Origin: Urechis unicinctus
Taxonomy: Eukaryota > Annelida > Polychaeta > Xenopneusta > Urechidae
Assembly: GCA_034190875.2 (NCBI GenBank)
Contig: CM067343.1
Coordinates: forward strand, 39,504,358 to 39,568,357
Length of the DNA: 64,000 bases
Direction: 5' to 3'
Made by a program: the position numbers and the translations under genes. Below are positions 46,560 through 59,430 of this stretch, one piece after another (position 1 is the stretch's first letter; each line of letters opens with the position of its first letter). The notes beneath the pieces were generated by a model. It had not been told where the DNA came from. It did not search any database and was given only the letters and a program-made list of their open reading frames with translations.

Positions 46560-46990
46560 ATCCGAGTTGTCTGAAGCAGTGAGCACCAATGGAGCCTTCC
46601 GTTGGCCGGCTAACAATTAGATGAACAGGAAAAGATAGTTCGATATGCCCGCTATAGTTAATTGTAATTAATAAACAACAACGGTGATTGATGAGGATGT
46701 CTGATGTGCGGGGACAGCACCCCTTAAGTGCTGATTTCCACTCGGCACAAACCCAGGAGCAGGACTGGTGCGCAACACCAACCCCGCTGTGACACAGGTG
46801 GAGCACGATACCATTGATCCCACGTGACGGTCGCATTCCCTGGTAGACATGGGGCAGCCATGGAAATGCCATGACACAACCATGTAAACGTGATCATTCG
46901 TCACGCGAGTAACCAACGCCGGTTATGTATGCCAACCAGGGGCAAATCGGGTGCATCGGACAACACAAGTGCTCACACGGTTACACTGGA
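46560..46990. other. GC-richer island, unassigned
   Basis: About 430 bases with clearly higher GC than the surroundings. Open frames run on the minus strand (46558-46872, 104 codons, Cys/Trp/His-containing), with no motif I know. It could be a SINE, part of a decayed transposon or an old exon. I do not see a convincing tRNA-like promoter box, poly(A) or target duplication, and nothing else in the window matches it. Confidence 0.4.
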
Positions 46991-47624
46991 AAATGACATT
47001 TCACACTAGGCAATAAAATTAGTGAGGCGCAAAATTTTACGAGGATGATCCATTGTTCAATCTTTCATGGCTGCAAATTCATATACATTATGTATGCTGC
47101 AATCACCTAGTTATTATATTATCACTACTAATCAGGTTAAAATTATGAATATAATACAACGTCAATAAGTCATCAAAATGATACACATAAAACGTTAACC
47201 CGATAGCACACAATACGAAATCAACATTGATTTCAGCATTAATTGCTGCAATTAATTTTGGTTTAGAGTTTACCGGATACGTCATTTGCCGTTATATTCT
47301 ACTCCAACGGAAAATGTTCTTCGTCTTGTGCCTATTACCATTCACTAATTTTGTAGGGTGGCATGTTCGTCAGATTTGACAGTATTGTTACATTCATTTT
47401 CAATGCGCAAATAAAGCACCCAGAAGGTAAGAAGTCAATTAATGATGATATTTCATATAAAGAATAGATAAGAGGTTTCCAAAAAAAATCAGCCTGATTG
47501 AGCGTAATGTGAGTAGGCAGGAAAAACGTGTTAACGCACTAACTATCATAAAGTAGGGAATTTAGCCTACCTGATTGATGCCTAAATGATTAAGGTGCGG
47601 TATTAATCCACTGGCATGAAACAA
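46991..47624. other. no recognisable feature
   Basis: AT-rich sequence without gene or repeat. Confidence 0.5.
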
Positions 47625-47800
47625 TACTGCTGCACATGAACATCGTCATGAGGCTTATCGACATCCCACTCAAATAGCACACCAAAGTATTTTATCGCAT
47701 GTAATTGTGCTCTACTTAGAAAAGCACTATCACTTACTTGCAAAATATTGCTTAACCAAGACTGTGTGCATATATTTTGTTTGTTCAACATAACATGCCA
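47625..47800 (+). repeat. direct repeat at the edge of R2 copy B, unit 1
   Basis: Aligns with 48596-48795. The first 65 bases (actgctgcacatgaac onward) are well kept, then identity falls to about 60-65%. The offset is about 970 bases. Confidence 0.65.
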
Positions 47801-48595
47801 GCAAGCATACGACCAGCGACACTCTGTAGAAGCACAACGAGCCATTATCCTATTAGATATATCAAACCGACAATGGGCTTGTAATAACGAACAGCAAATC
47901 GTGAGTTATTACAACAAATGACGTTCACAGCAGCATGTAAGGCAACAATACCAGCGAAACGAGAGGCAGAATAAAACATATTGCTCTAGCGGTCTAAATT
48001 TGTGGCTAACTCAGTCTTTATCGCGTAGTTGCTGTATACGGCTTCATCTATGAGGAAAATGAATGGTTTTGGCCAAGTGTAACTTTCTGTGATTCGTTTA
48101 CGCTTACTATCATGAATAAGCATAATGTTGGCAATAAAAAAAAATTGTACAATTTGTTTATACTTGTATATGACTATGACACCAAGGGCTCGACTTGAAG
48201 ACAATCAGTCGATGATTATTAATGGTCCGTAGGGTTAACTTGGTGAAAGGCTTAACATCTTGTGAGTGGTCGGAGCGATGTTCAATTTACAGAGCGTATG
48301 CTAATGAATGGGTCGATAGTTGACTTAAAAATTAGTTGCAAAGTACTAGAGTACATGTTCTACAGATCCTCACATGGTAACGGTTACCACAAATTGAAAC
48401 CCTGCATGCATTGGAAGATGAATTAAACGCTCTAACATGACCGGTTTATTCAACATTAACGTTGACATACATTCATTTCAGAGCAATATCACCCTGCTCG
48501 CATCCACATTAATGATCCAACAGGATGTTTTCAATTAGAATATAGCAGTCTCTTGGTCGGTTTGGGTTATGTTTTTGGGTATTGACGTGGCTACA
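47801..48595. other. no recognisable feature
   Basis: Sequence between the two direct repeat units, with no gene seen. Confidence 0.45.
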
Positions 48596-48795
48596 ACACT
48601 GCACATGAACACCGTCATGAGGCCAATCAACATCCGACTCAAATAGTGTACACAATAAGTCAACCATTACTTAATGTTTGCATGTCGTAATATGTACTAT
48701 ATATTGTACTTTAAGGAATCTTATCATTTGTAAGCATCTGCATATGTTGCGCATGATTGCTACACTGGGTTTACATACTATTCGTTTGTAATATA
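48596..48795 (+). repeat. direct repeat at the edge of R2 copy B, unit 2
   Basis: Second unit of the repeat at 47625-47800. It overlaps the left edge of R2 copy B, so the R2 boundary may have formed by unequal exchange or insertion here. Confidence 0.6.
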
Positions 48796-49096
48796 TGAAA
48801 TATTGATTGGTTCTGTACGCAGTATTCAATGCATGTGTTCGATCAGCCGACGTATGTTGCAAACATTTCCGAAATATGTAGGGTGACACGTTAGCGAGCG
48901 CCACTAATTGATATTTTTCACAGCATCTCAACTGCTCTGTCTTTACAACAAAGATAACATTGAGACATGTTTGTCTGGTACCTCACTATATTGAAAACTA
49001 TTCAAATATCATCAGGCTGTTATGTTAAATAATATTACTAATATGTGCTTAGAATGATTAACTACTGGCCTACGACTCAAATACTGAACACGTCTG

Positions 49097-50396
49097 ACAT
49101 CCTCGTACGGTGCGCAGCACTTCCCAATGATAAGTTACAAAGGACGTGAACAAAATCATGACCCAGTTGAGCCACAAGCGTAGGAGAATTAAGTAGCACC
49201 TTGTCAATTCGATTATTTCCTACTCCTTAAGTTAATCTAAACATAAATGACGGTGAAAAATAAATCCTAATGACCAGATACATGCAATTGGTGACTTTTA
49301 ATGCTATTAGGAACTGTAGTAAAAAGCAAAACTTTCAAGAAAACATATTTTCTTTTTTTGTGTGTATGGTTTGTATTATGTTTAAAATTTCACTTTACAG
49401 TGAACCATAGGCCCGTAATGAAGCATTGCATCCCGCTTAATTAGTTCAATTGTTTTCGAAAAATATGATATATAAGAACTGGAAGATACTGCACTCCCAG
49501 ATTAGAAAATATCGGTCTGACGCAGGAAACTTATCAATCGGTACAGATTACACATTGAATTGCAATTATTGCGGTAAAAAAATATTGTTTAAAGCGGTGA
49601 TACAGAGCCAAGCAACGGTGCACTGACCTAAGTAATATGCTCTTTGTTGGTGCCATAATGGGCAACAAAGCGCTTAAACACGCGCACATACAACTATTAA
49701 GGGGTCAAGAGCCATGAGGGGCGGATAGCTATTTGAAAAGAAGCCGCATCTTTGTGTCATCGATGTTGTTGAAGTAGTGTTAAATATAGCAGAAGTAGAC
49801 AGTGTAAAATGTCAACAAAGATCTTTCGCGTTCGTTAGGCATTTTAATGTGTGGACCGGCCGTCCCACAACGAACATATTAAACGCAAAACACATCTCGC
49901 ATATTGTTTTTGATTATCCCAAATTCTACATTAATTCGTTTTGAAAAAATGTCGAGATATTCAAATGATTTGTCTTAATGCAAGAAGGTATGAACGTCTA
50001 ATTATACGAGTGCAACAATTGGGGACTGTATCGACAATTTCGAAGCACTTCAGAAGGGAACACTACCGAGCTGCGTTCAGTCGCGTCGCATTCACGTCTG
50101 CTGTCTTACCGGAAATGAATTATTGATAAAGCAGAGTAAAAAGAGAATGGGTCGTTGTCTCAAATACGTATATGAGTGCCAGCATCAATTTAAACCATGG
50201 TTCTTCAACTTCAATAAGATTATGATAGGCAATTGTGAAGAGATTGTACACGCTCATAAATATGATGCTGTTTTTATGGAAACCGAAAATTGTATCATGA
50301 GGTAATGTTCGTCACCTTTGTAAGGAAGCCAAGTTGCACCAACAACTGACATGTAATCATTAATAAGCATACAAAAAGGAACTATACTGTAGCTTT
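49097..50396. other. extra block 1 in R2 copy B
   Basis: About 1.3 kb between positions that adjoin in copy A (5816/5817). The small frames at 49941-50126 and 50123-50305 have no motif. No clear terminal repeats or target duplication; insertion in B and deletion in A are both possible. Confidence 0.5.
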
Positions 50397-50523
50397 GATG
50401 TAGAGCACACAGAACATTTTACCGGCCTACCCAAATCGTTTGTGGACAGAACTCCTTCATCGTCTTACTGGCGTAATACTATTTTTTATTCTAGCAGATT
50501 ATCTTTTATTCACCACGGACGAT

Positions 50524-53108
50524 TCTGTTTGTCGAAAAGCGATCTAAGCTCGTAAGCTAATAAAGGCATAGTGTTCCCTCAGTTGGGGAAGATCACGTGA
50601 TAACATTATGCTAAATTCTGTCGAACCAAGTGTCATAACAACAGCATAACCCGAAATTTACCGCTACCCAAATGGTAATTTCGCTCACATTTGTAGAATC
50701 CTTACATGCTACTGGGAAAACAAAACTATCGATAACTCATCGAAATGACGCACTGAAAGCAGCATCAGAACTGCACCACTAAATACGCATGCGCAACTCT
50801 CCATTTTATGGTAAGATCACTCAAAGCCGCCCGTGTTCAGATTAGGCTGCAGTGTAGTGTCTTGTTTGTGCCATATTTGGTATAAATGCATGCTTCGTAC
50901 CAAAACGAGTTATAGGTCTGTTTTTTGTTCTTCAGATCTTATTTGGCTGTGAAGTGCAATATAAACTAACCAAACTCGTCTCTGCCAAAATGAACCGAAA
51001 ACATATCGGCAATTATAGTTTTTTGATTATGTGATGACATTGCAGAACGCGATAAGCGTCACAAGCACTGTCTGCAAACAGTTTTAAAGCGGAAACGACT
51101 TACATCTGCGGGCACTAATCACTGCGTATGCATGACGCTGAAATCATTGCTGCTGGTCAAGCAAGGCAGTGTATAACCGTGCCGTATCCACCAAATTGTC
51201 ATGGATTGCTAATTGCCGTGCCGTTTAACAAAACGTTGAGATCACATGTGTATCAATAGCTGTAAGGTCTGCTTCAAAACACATGTGGAGATAAAAGTTT
51301 CGTTTTGTTGGAATAACAGCACATTTTCAATTTCGCTACGATAAATAGAGTGACGAATTTACGAACATTTTACCTAGATTTTGATTTTTAGTTTGAATTT
51401 AGTTTCAACTGTTGGGAGATTTAATAACATTATGAAACAGCAGTCAGAGTCGATAACATGATGAAATGTGTGAAACATTCTGATCTATAAGTTCAAACTA
51501 TATAACATGCGGATATTGCCAATTATGCACACACAAGAGTTGGTTCCATTGCTTGAGTACGGCTGAATGAACTGCATGTTTTAAGAACACAGGTTTTTTA
51601 CGGGTCATATGCTATCGTATACTAACAAATTCATGATCATTTGGTGTCTTCTTCCCTTGAAGATGATCTCTAAAAATTGGCAATGCTTTCTGAAAACAGG
51701 ATTTATATAGACAAAGGTACCCAAAATGTCGTATTGTTATCAATCAATCTCGTATATCGATATTGACGCATGGTGAGAGTAACCATGTTTTTTTAATGCA
51801 GAATCGCACTGTTTGTTTCGGCATATAGAGCTTTGTTGTGCAAGATTCGCAAGTCTTCTTTTGATCGTTACCTTAATTATATAAGAAATTTTAGAATAAT
51901 AAATTAGTAGGCATATTAAAAGTTATGCAGTTTGCACGGATCGAACAAAATAAATACTGCCATCTGCCTAATCCAACGGCAGCCCGGGCAAATTGGGTCT
52001 GTAGCAAGACGATTACATATAATTGCTTAAGCATCTTGTGCAAAGGAGCAAAAGAGAAGATTTTTCTTCCTTCTTAAATGGTGTAGCCTTTATGACGGAT
52101 ACGATTCTATTGTATTACATGACGTGGGATAATATCTAATATAACCGCGCCAGTATTAGCAGCTTCGTTATAGCATACACAGCATTCTTTCATGCCGTCT
52201 TACCGATTGCAATAACATATGCAAATACATTTCCATAATCTGTGCCTGAAGAGCATAATATATGAAGCCGTCGAAGGGGTGGGGTGCAAGCATTTTATCA
52301 ATCATTGTGTGTTAATAAATGTTTAACGATTTATGCACGGATTCAGGTGATGAGAAAGTTTGTCATCAATTCTAAAATCTGTCGAAGACTAGTTTTTACA
52401 TCAAAGGTTCAGTTATGAATGTGACTGGGAAATTTTATACTGTGTATCTTTACTTTTGTTTTCCGCAGTTAATATGTCGATTACTTGTAAATCGATGTTA
52501 ATGCGTTATTTTCCAGTTCCTAACATTGGCAGACGTATGCGTCATATATGCTTAAGAGCCATCCTATAAGATGCCTAATGTAACGGATTCATGATTTATT
52601 AGTCACAAGACTAAATCATCATTGATGGGCATATTTATATAATGAGGATGTTGTGTGATATAACTTATACCTGCACGGAAGTTGAAGTAATACCTCATCG
52701 CTTATTTGCATCACCTGGCACAACAGCAATTCAGCATTCCAGCTCAGTTAGATATCGAGAATAGTACAATAGACTGTAAGCACATTTAGACTGACAAATA
52801 TTTTATGTAAAGCGGTGGTGCAGTTTGGCAACAATTGAGTAGTCTTGTGAGATGTCTTCTTTTCATTTATGCAGATTGGTTTACTCTAATCCAGGGCTTT
52901 GTAGTATCCGTCACTATTATATGGATTTCGTCTTAGTGTGCAGTGTTACATATTATTTAAGTTTTACTTCGTTCACTGATGAAAATCAAACATAGAAGTA
53001 AAGGTTATAGGCCAAGATTACCGCATGAATACAATTAACTTGATTATGAACAATTGCCACAGAATAATTCAGAGTACGTGGTTATTGAACCCACCTTAAA
53101 TACAATTG
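50524..53108. other. extra block 2 in R2 copy B
   Basis: About 2.6 kb between positions that adjoin in copy A near 5943. It holds no protein motif, terminal repeat or RNA gene that I can see. Confidence 0.5.
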
Positions 53109-53353
53109 GTGCGTGATTCAATTATGCCTCATATAATTTTTAAAAATGTTAGTTTGCTGCGTCAGTCACTGCGCAATTCAATCACGTGAGTTACCGAATG
53201 GTTGGTGACGGTCGAAGACACATTGCAAGCATTGACTGTTGTGCGCAGAAGTCGCCATTATTGCACTCAATATATATATCCCTTAGATATGTATCCATCT
53301 GATGATGTCGCGGTTATTTGAAGCCCTGTATATAGTCAAGCTAGGATTCCGTA

Positions 53354-55030
53354 TGTTGAATGAATGAATGATTTATTTGTCAACAACAACAGCATATCCT
53401 AGATTATAAATATTAATTCGAGTAAGATATACAAAGTTTGTTGGTGACAATGAGGACGAGACATCATGAGATGTATGAGTCCTCGTATCATGTTCAAAAG
53501 AATAAATTTCATTTGAGTGAAGAACATTGAACCGAATCAAGAATAATTGATCATACACTTATGGGTATAGTACTGTAAAAATAAAACAAAACCATGTACC
53601 AGGAGATCATACTTCATACAATGTACTTAACAAGAAAATGAATTCGTAGAGCTTTTTTTTAAAAGAATGCAATGAGCAATATACATTAAACTTCGTGCAA
53701 TTTGCGTTCCAGATATTCACGCCTTTCGAGCGCACGCTATTATAGGCAACTTGTGATTTACATAGAGGTACAATAAAATGTCTAGTCTGTCTAGTATTAA
53801 TTGTATAATCTCAGAGGATTTCCTACTAAACATTTATTTGAATACATTAGACATATCACCTCTATACAACTTAAACATATACAACATGATAGAGTATTCA
53901 TACAACGCAGTTAAACGTAACATATTTAAGGATTTAAATAATGTCAACGAACATGTACGCTTTGGCGAACCGGTACTTACTCTACAGCATAGTTTCTGTA
54001 ATTTGACAATAGAGTTTGTATATTTCTTAGCAGCTGTACACCAAACTTTGAGACAATATATTATGTATGGGTATAAAAACGAATAATACAGAGTATTTAA
54101 GGTACTAGTTCTAAAAATATTTTTCGCCCTACAAAGTAAGCCGATATTTTTAGCGATTTTCAGTTTTATATGTGGAATGTGAGACTGCCATGTCAATTTG
54201 TTATCTAACTTGACTCCTAAAAATGTTGTCGAGTTCTCTCTCCTTATAACCTGATTATTGATATGCGGTGGTTGAGTTGGTGTTGGACTATAGCGCCGAG
54301 GTGCGAATATCAGGTAATGTGTTTTGTTGACATTCAACGAAAGCTTATTGGCATTCAGCCAGAGTACTAAGTTTGTAAGCTCCACATTTGCACAGTTTAA
54401 CATATCATCAATGTTATTACCAGTTACAAACATATAGTGTTTTCTGCATACAGTATAGGATGCATACAGTTCGAAACATTGACAATGTCGATGACATAGT
54501 TTAAAAACAAGAGTGGCCCCAAGACAGAGCCTTGTGGAACGCCACAAGTAATGCGCCCTCGTTCGGAGTGAACACCGTTGTAAGTAACATATTGGTATCT
54601 ATCGAGCAAATAATTGTTTATCCACCCTAATGCGATGCCTCTAATGCCGTAGTGTTTCAATTTTCTTATAAGAATACGGTGATTGATGGTGTCGAACGCT
54701 TTGCTTAGATCAATGAAAATCCACAAAACATTTTTGTGTTCTTCGTCAGCATTAGAAATTTTATCAACTAAGTAGCCTATAGTTTGGGTGGTACTGTGTT
54801 TCTTTCGAAAACCGAATTGATACTTATATATTATATCGTGCTTATATATATATTCAGTGGGTCGAGTATGCCTGAGTCGTTCTAGTATTTTAGAAATACA
54901 CGGAAGAACTGATATTGGTCTAAATTTACTGATCTGAGAGGAGTCGCCATTTTTAAATATTGGTATGACTCGAGCGATTTTTAGTTCTTTTGGAATAATT
55001 CCACTTATAAGTGACATGTTCATGTTATGT
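53354..55030 (-). mobile_element. 5'-truncated non-LTR retrotransposon (Jockey/CR1-group LINE)
   Basis: A LINE that copies itself by target-primed reverse transcription. On the minus strand, the reverse transcriptase begins abruptly near 55030, inside the fingers region. It shows KIARVIPIFKNGD, FRPISVLPCISKILERL, YQFGFRKKHSTTQ, FIDLSKAFDTINH and GVPQGSVLGPLLF. The catalytic (F/Y)ADD box is changed to YAEN, and a frameshift near 54430-54450 moves the rest into a second frame (to 53834) with WLNANKLSLNVNKTHYLIF and FLGVKLDNKLTWQSHI. After another frame change the usual C-terminal Gly-Val-Asn-Ile-Trp-Asn block appears near 53715. A 3' part without coding follows and ends in aataaatcattcattcattc, a short-repeat tail typical of this group. 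The endonuclease and ORF1 are missing. It is dead but much better kept than the Polinton, so younger. The exact clade (CR1, L2, Daphne, Crack) is not decided. Confidence 0.9.
53834..55023 (-). pseudogene. LINE reverse transcriptase, dead
   Basis: Two overlapping frames, 54424-55023 (199 codons) and 53834-54547 (237 codons), carry the front and rear of one reverse transcriptase. The front includes the conserved Asp of FIDLSKAFDTINH, one of the metal-binding residues. The second catalytic pair is lost (YAEN in place of ADD), and the frame breaks just after it. The rear holds the thumb-side WxNxNKLSLNxxKT block, the FLGVxLDxKLTW block and the C-terminal segment with Tyr-rich YYSFLYPYIIYC. A full-length enzyme of this group would have an AP endonuclease domain before the RT; it is absent here because of 5' truncation. 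Confidence 0.9.
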
Positions 55031-55192
55031 TATGTTACAACTGCTGTTGATGATATATGTCGAAGCAAGAACAGTTCCCACAAAGGAATTTATAATATCG
55101 TGTGACGACTACGTGCCGCCGATGTTGCACGGGATATATCTGGTTGATCAATAAGCCATGCATACATGCTTATGAAACTGAGAGTAAATGTT

Positions 55193-55362
55193 GATGATGC
55201 TTGCCCGCTTTACTTCCAATGCGCAATGTCGATGAAGCGCAATAAATCTATTCATGCATATCAACCCAGATTGAAGAGATCTGACATTTTTCATACTTTA
55301 GATGATAGTGGTAGGCTAACTGTCAATGTCAAAACGGCACATACGCGGTAATGGTTATAGAA
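55193..55362 (+). other. best-conserved core of R2 (copy B)
   Basis: Counterpart of 6121-6290, with its first 70 bases unchanged. The open frame from 55166 to 55351 runs through the whole block, longer than in copy A. Function is unknown. Confidence 0.4.
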
Positions 55363-58300
55363 TCTGATCAATAAACGTCGTCATTACGTCTGGAGTAAGA
55401 TGATTTCGTTTCGTCCGTAGTTCAATGCGAATCGATTGCATCTATCTGCTGTTAAATGTCTGTCCCCTTAAATGATATTCGTTTTCGTAAGGTGGAATTT
55501 CTCAGGTTAAGTTAATCAACGTCACAATGCGGAGAGACTATGGCTCGATTGTTGTTGTATTTTCCACCACTAACAGTTTATGAAATGCAAATTCAGACAT
55601 CCATTCAATTGCACCCCCTGGTTGTCGATATGCTTCATTAGGTTGGCCAGCATCATGACGGCGATCAGGGTCGTCGACTTAACCAACGTTTGAATGCGTT
55701 GACGAAACATTATCTGTAACTCCCACTGCTTCTGTGGCGCGAATGAGCGGTATTGGTATCAGTTGTAAGTTATCGTTGATCTGCTTGGCATCAGTCAGTC
55801 GCATTCTTGCCCAAATGACCAATACACTCGGCGGCTTAATTAAGTTAATGGTCAATATCTAGGTGTCGGGCCGTTCAAGTTTTGTACTTTCCTGTAAAAG
55901 GATCCATTTAAAATTGCAATGAAAGACAACCAGCGCCTGGAGGGTATTTCGTGCCATCAAAGGAGCAATTAACATCGCGGGCAAACCCAGAAAGAGCTTT
56001 TATGTTCTAACTTTATAGACAAAAGCATAGCACATACACGAGCTATTGCACCAATGCATAAGGCGATAGCAAGCAAAATTGAGAATTATTAAGTTGGCAT
56101 ACTTGTTTAGGAAATATACAAATCAGCAATGTTGATACACATGAAGTAACATAAGTATGATATACCATGTTATTGTCATGATACACATATTTGAAGGTAA
56201 ACCTTACCAGCTCTGGTGGTGATTCAAAGCGATAGTTGTTTATATACAGTCAATTTGTACGATGTGCTTAAAAGGCTATACAATTAGAAAGACCGACATG
56301 AAGTGCTTGACTACAATATAAAGATCAATAGATTATTGTGAATGCCAAAGTGAGGGTACAAACGATATCAAGCGACTTCAAAATATTAGCATACAATCTC
56401 ATGGGATGTATATCACTTATACAGCCGTACATTTGTGTGAGCAAAGAAGTCACGCAAGCTTACCCATGAGAGTCTCTTCAACATCTACCAGGCCGCGCAG
56501 CAATAAAAAACACAAGTGTCTAGAAGTCTGCAGAGCATATGACTTGACGTAACAGAACCTGTACTGCTGGCATGAAGTTTACGTGTATTTTGGTGAGCGA
56601 CTAAATGGGTATTAATTGTTAGGTTTTCACAGGCCTTATAACGAAGCGGTTTGCATTTGGATTCGGTTTGCATATGCCACTACTGCCGATTGTATTATAT
56701 ATGCGCTAGTATCAACGTCAGACGCAGAGAGGTGGTATGGAAAAGATATTTCTTAAAAGATGCAGGCTGTATAACATATATTTGCATTCATAAATTGTAA
56801 TATTGTCCGCAATCTAACAAATATTATCATGTAAAATATGGCATCATGCTTAATAACTAACTTAATACAGCATTACAGCTGAGCAGTTTGTGCATACAGA
56901 TGTATACTCTTCTCGGATAATGCATAGTAGATTTAATTCTGACAATGTGTGGATTCTAACGGAGTCCCGGATTGCGGGTTACTTCAAAAGCGCAACTGTA
57001 GTACACGCTTCTTCCCAATCATATTCCTTCGGGGAGGCGCATCGAAACGTGTAAGCAAAACAGGCGCTTTTTATTATCTCACCATAATGGCCCCAATGCA
57101 CTCGTCTCTACGAATACCAGCATATTAACATTAGTCGTCGTATATCACAGCAGCTTTGCGACCAGGCCACAATGCACCCATTATCGCAAGTAGTGTGTAC
57201 ATTGTAGCCATAATTTGTTGCAGCAGCTTAAGGCGGAAGCCCATTTTATTAACTCAATTCAACTTACCCTGGATTACATTTAGTAGCTGAGGACGCTATT
57301 TGTAGAATGTTTTAATTACAAGACATCATAGCTACATCTGTTATGACTTGCATATTTCATGGTTTGACGAATGGTTCCAATGATTATATCCCTGTAATGG
57401 GAACGATCGAGTATAAAATGAGCCAAGCTTGGTGGCTGTGCACCAAACGGTGCGAGTAAGCAGTTGTGAGGTTGTGCAAGCTATGGGTTTGCTTATGCCT
57501 TGACATGGCCATAGTCTGCCGCGTCTGTGTGGATAAGCAATAAACGTAGTGACTCCTGAATTCTTTGCTCTTTAGTTTTTTGTCTCTGAGAGTTTCGTTG
57601 GCACTCTAACTGCATGCCGCAAATTATCTCAGGCAGAACATTCACTGATCATCTGGAAGAACTGGGTTATTTAAGATAAAGCGTTAGATATGGTGGTTTG
57701 TGTCCAAAAAAAAAACACTACGATAATTTTTACCTGCCCGCGTTTTTGTATATGACTTCACAATTTTCCTGTCACTAATATTAGTTGATATGGCTTAATG
57801 CAAACAGGCAAAAATTTGTATTAGTCGATAGTACGCTGTCGACTTAATGTAGCTATGCATTGATTCTGTATCCTCTCATTAATATATTTGCCCGTGTAAG
57901 GGGCAAAAATAATACAATACACTTGTCTTGCAATGTTTCTGAACTTGATAGTGTTATAAACAGACGCGGGTTAGCTCGCACGTGTCGATTTTAATTTATG
58001 AATATCAATTTGCCGAAATAATAGCAGACAAAGCATGTCTGAAGCACGACAAGTGCCAGTGTGTACACTGTTTCGTCACTGTTTTGTGATTATAAATAAA
58101 TATATTGATACAACCTGCGCAAGCGCTGTATATTTAGCGCCAATATGACAGAAACGGATGGCATTGGTAGCTAATCGAAAACTGTGATTGCGTTATTAAT
58201 GTTGATAACGATACCAATATAAACCGGTTCTTAGTGTTGACAATATTTGCTTACATTCTTTCAATTGTACGATAAAAGCATGGGCAGACAAAAATATGCT

Positions 58301-59430
58301 ATATTACATATCAGTTCGTGCCCCATTGTTAGCCCTTAACGTGTTTATTGTGTCTGTTATAGGCATTAATCCGAATCAATCTTGCGTGTTAAATTTTTCC
58401 TTATGACAATGCAATTTAATCTTTATTTGTCGGAAAGTAAATCCTGCGATGGCACAATTGCGTGGAAGAGAAAGCACCCAATACAGAAAACAATTTAATA
58501 ATTATTACATTAAGCACATGTGGTCTATACCTTATTACTTGCCTCTAGCTATAGAGAGAGAAGCGTCAGCCATGAACGTCATTGTGTCATTACCACTTAA
58601 AACAGTCGAAAAAGACACTATATCAATATGAAACCTTTAAATATCACATCTTACACATATGGATGTAAAACTTTAGCATGCAATTTACCAACTTCCATAC
58701 AGCGCTAGTCTAGCGCAACTTCATCTATTTTGACATGTTGTTACATCATCTATAATAAACCCCCGAGGGTTAATATGATGAAACGATAGCGGCATATTAC
58801 CATATGAAACAACTGTGAGTGCGCTATAACTAGCCTATTCGGTCAATGGGTGTCTCTGATAGTCATTATGGTAAATTCAAGCACCATCTTCTCTTCGAGC
58901 ATCTGCGCATACTCACCACCTATGGGTGTTCTTTAGGTTCGTTTATCGGTGCACTTTACATATAGATAGTCAAACATGTGGATTTACTATCCCTTGCTAT
59001 TCGGGTTTATAAATATCATAACCGCAAGGACGGTATTTTACGTCTACTTACATGATGACGTATGCATAAGTCTTTATTTGACTGTTTGCATCAATTTCCA
59101 GACAATGAAAGTTAGAACGGCTATGGTGCAGAGAAATATGTCCCATTACAATGAGTAGTAGATAGTCCACAGGAATGACGCTTAGTGACTGCAAAATATC
59201 CTTTGAACTGATCCCAGATAAAGGGTGATATTTTCTGTTCCGACCTGACATGAACGATGCTATTATCCTATGAACATTCATTGCAGATGCATGTCGATAT
59301 CCGTAACACCAACACCGATAAACTTAAGGCATATCTCGTGCATTCTGTTTACAAAGTCAACGTTTATGATTAATACACTGAGCCCGAGAAATTACAGACA
59401 ACAGATGATGTGTAGCTTAGCTGCGTTAGA

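Larger units (their letters stand above)
48758..59430 (+). repeat. R2 long duplicated segment, copy B (with insertions)
   Basis: Collinear with copy A (5470-10640) but about 10.7 kb long. The extra length is mostly in three blocks absent from copy A: about 49097-50396, about 50524-53108, and about 53257-55190, which includes the LINE. A further 90 bases are extra at about 55592-55680. Copy B lacks the 8042-8279 block and about 280 bases matching 8985-9260 of copy A. From 55193 to 59430 the match is close and nearly continuous. No terminal repeats or enzyme genes of its own are visible. Confidence 0.85.

Noticed and set aside
53778-54086. 102-codon plus-strand frame
   Set aside because: It is the antisense shadow of the LINE reverse transcriptase on the minus strand.
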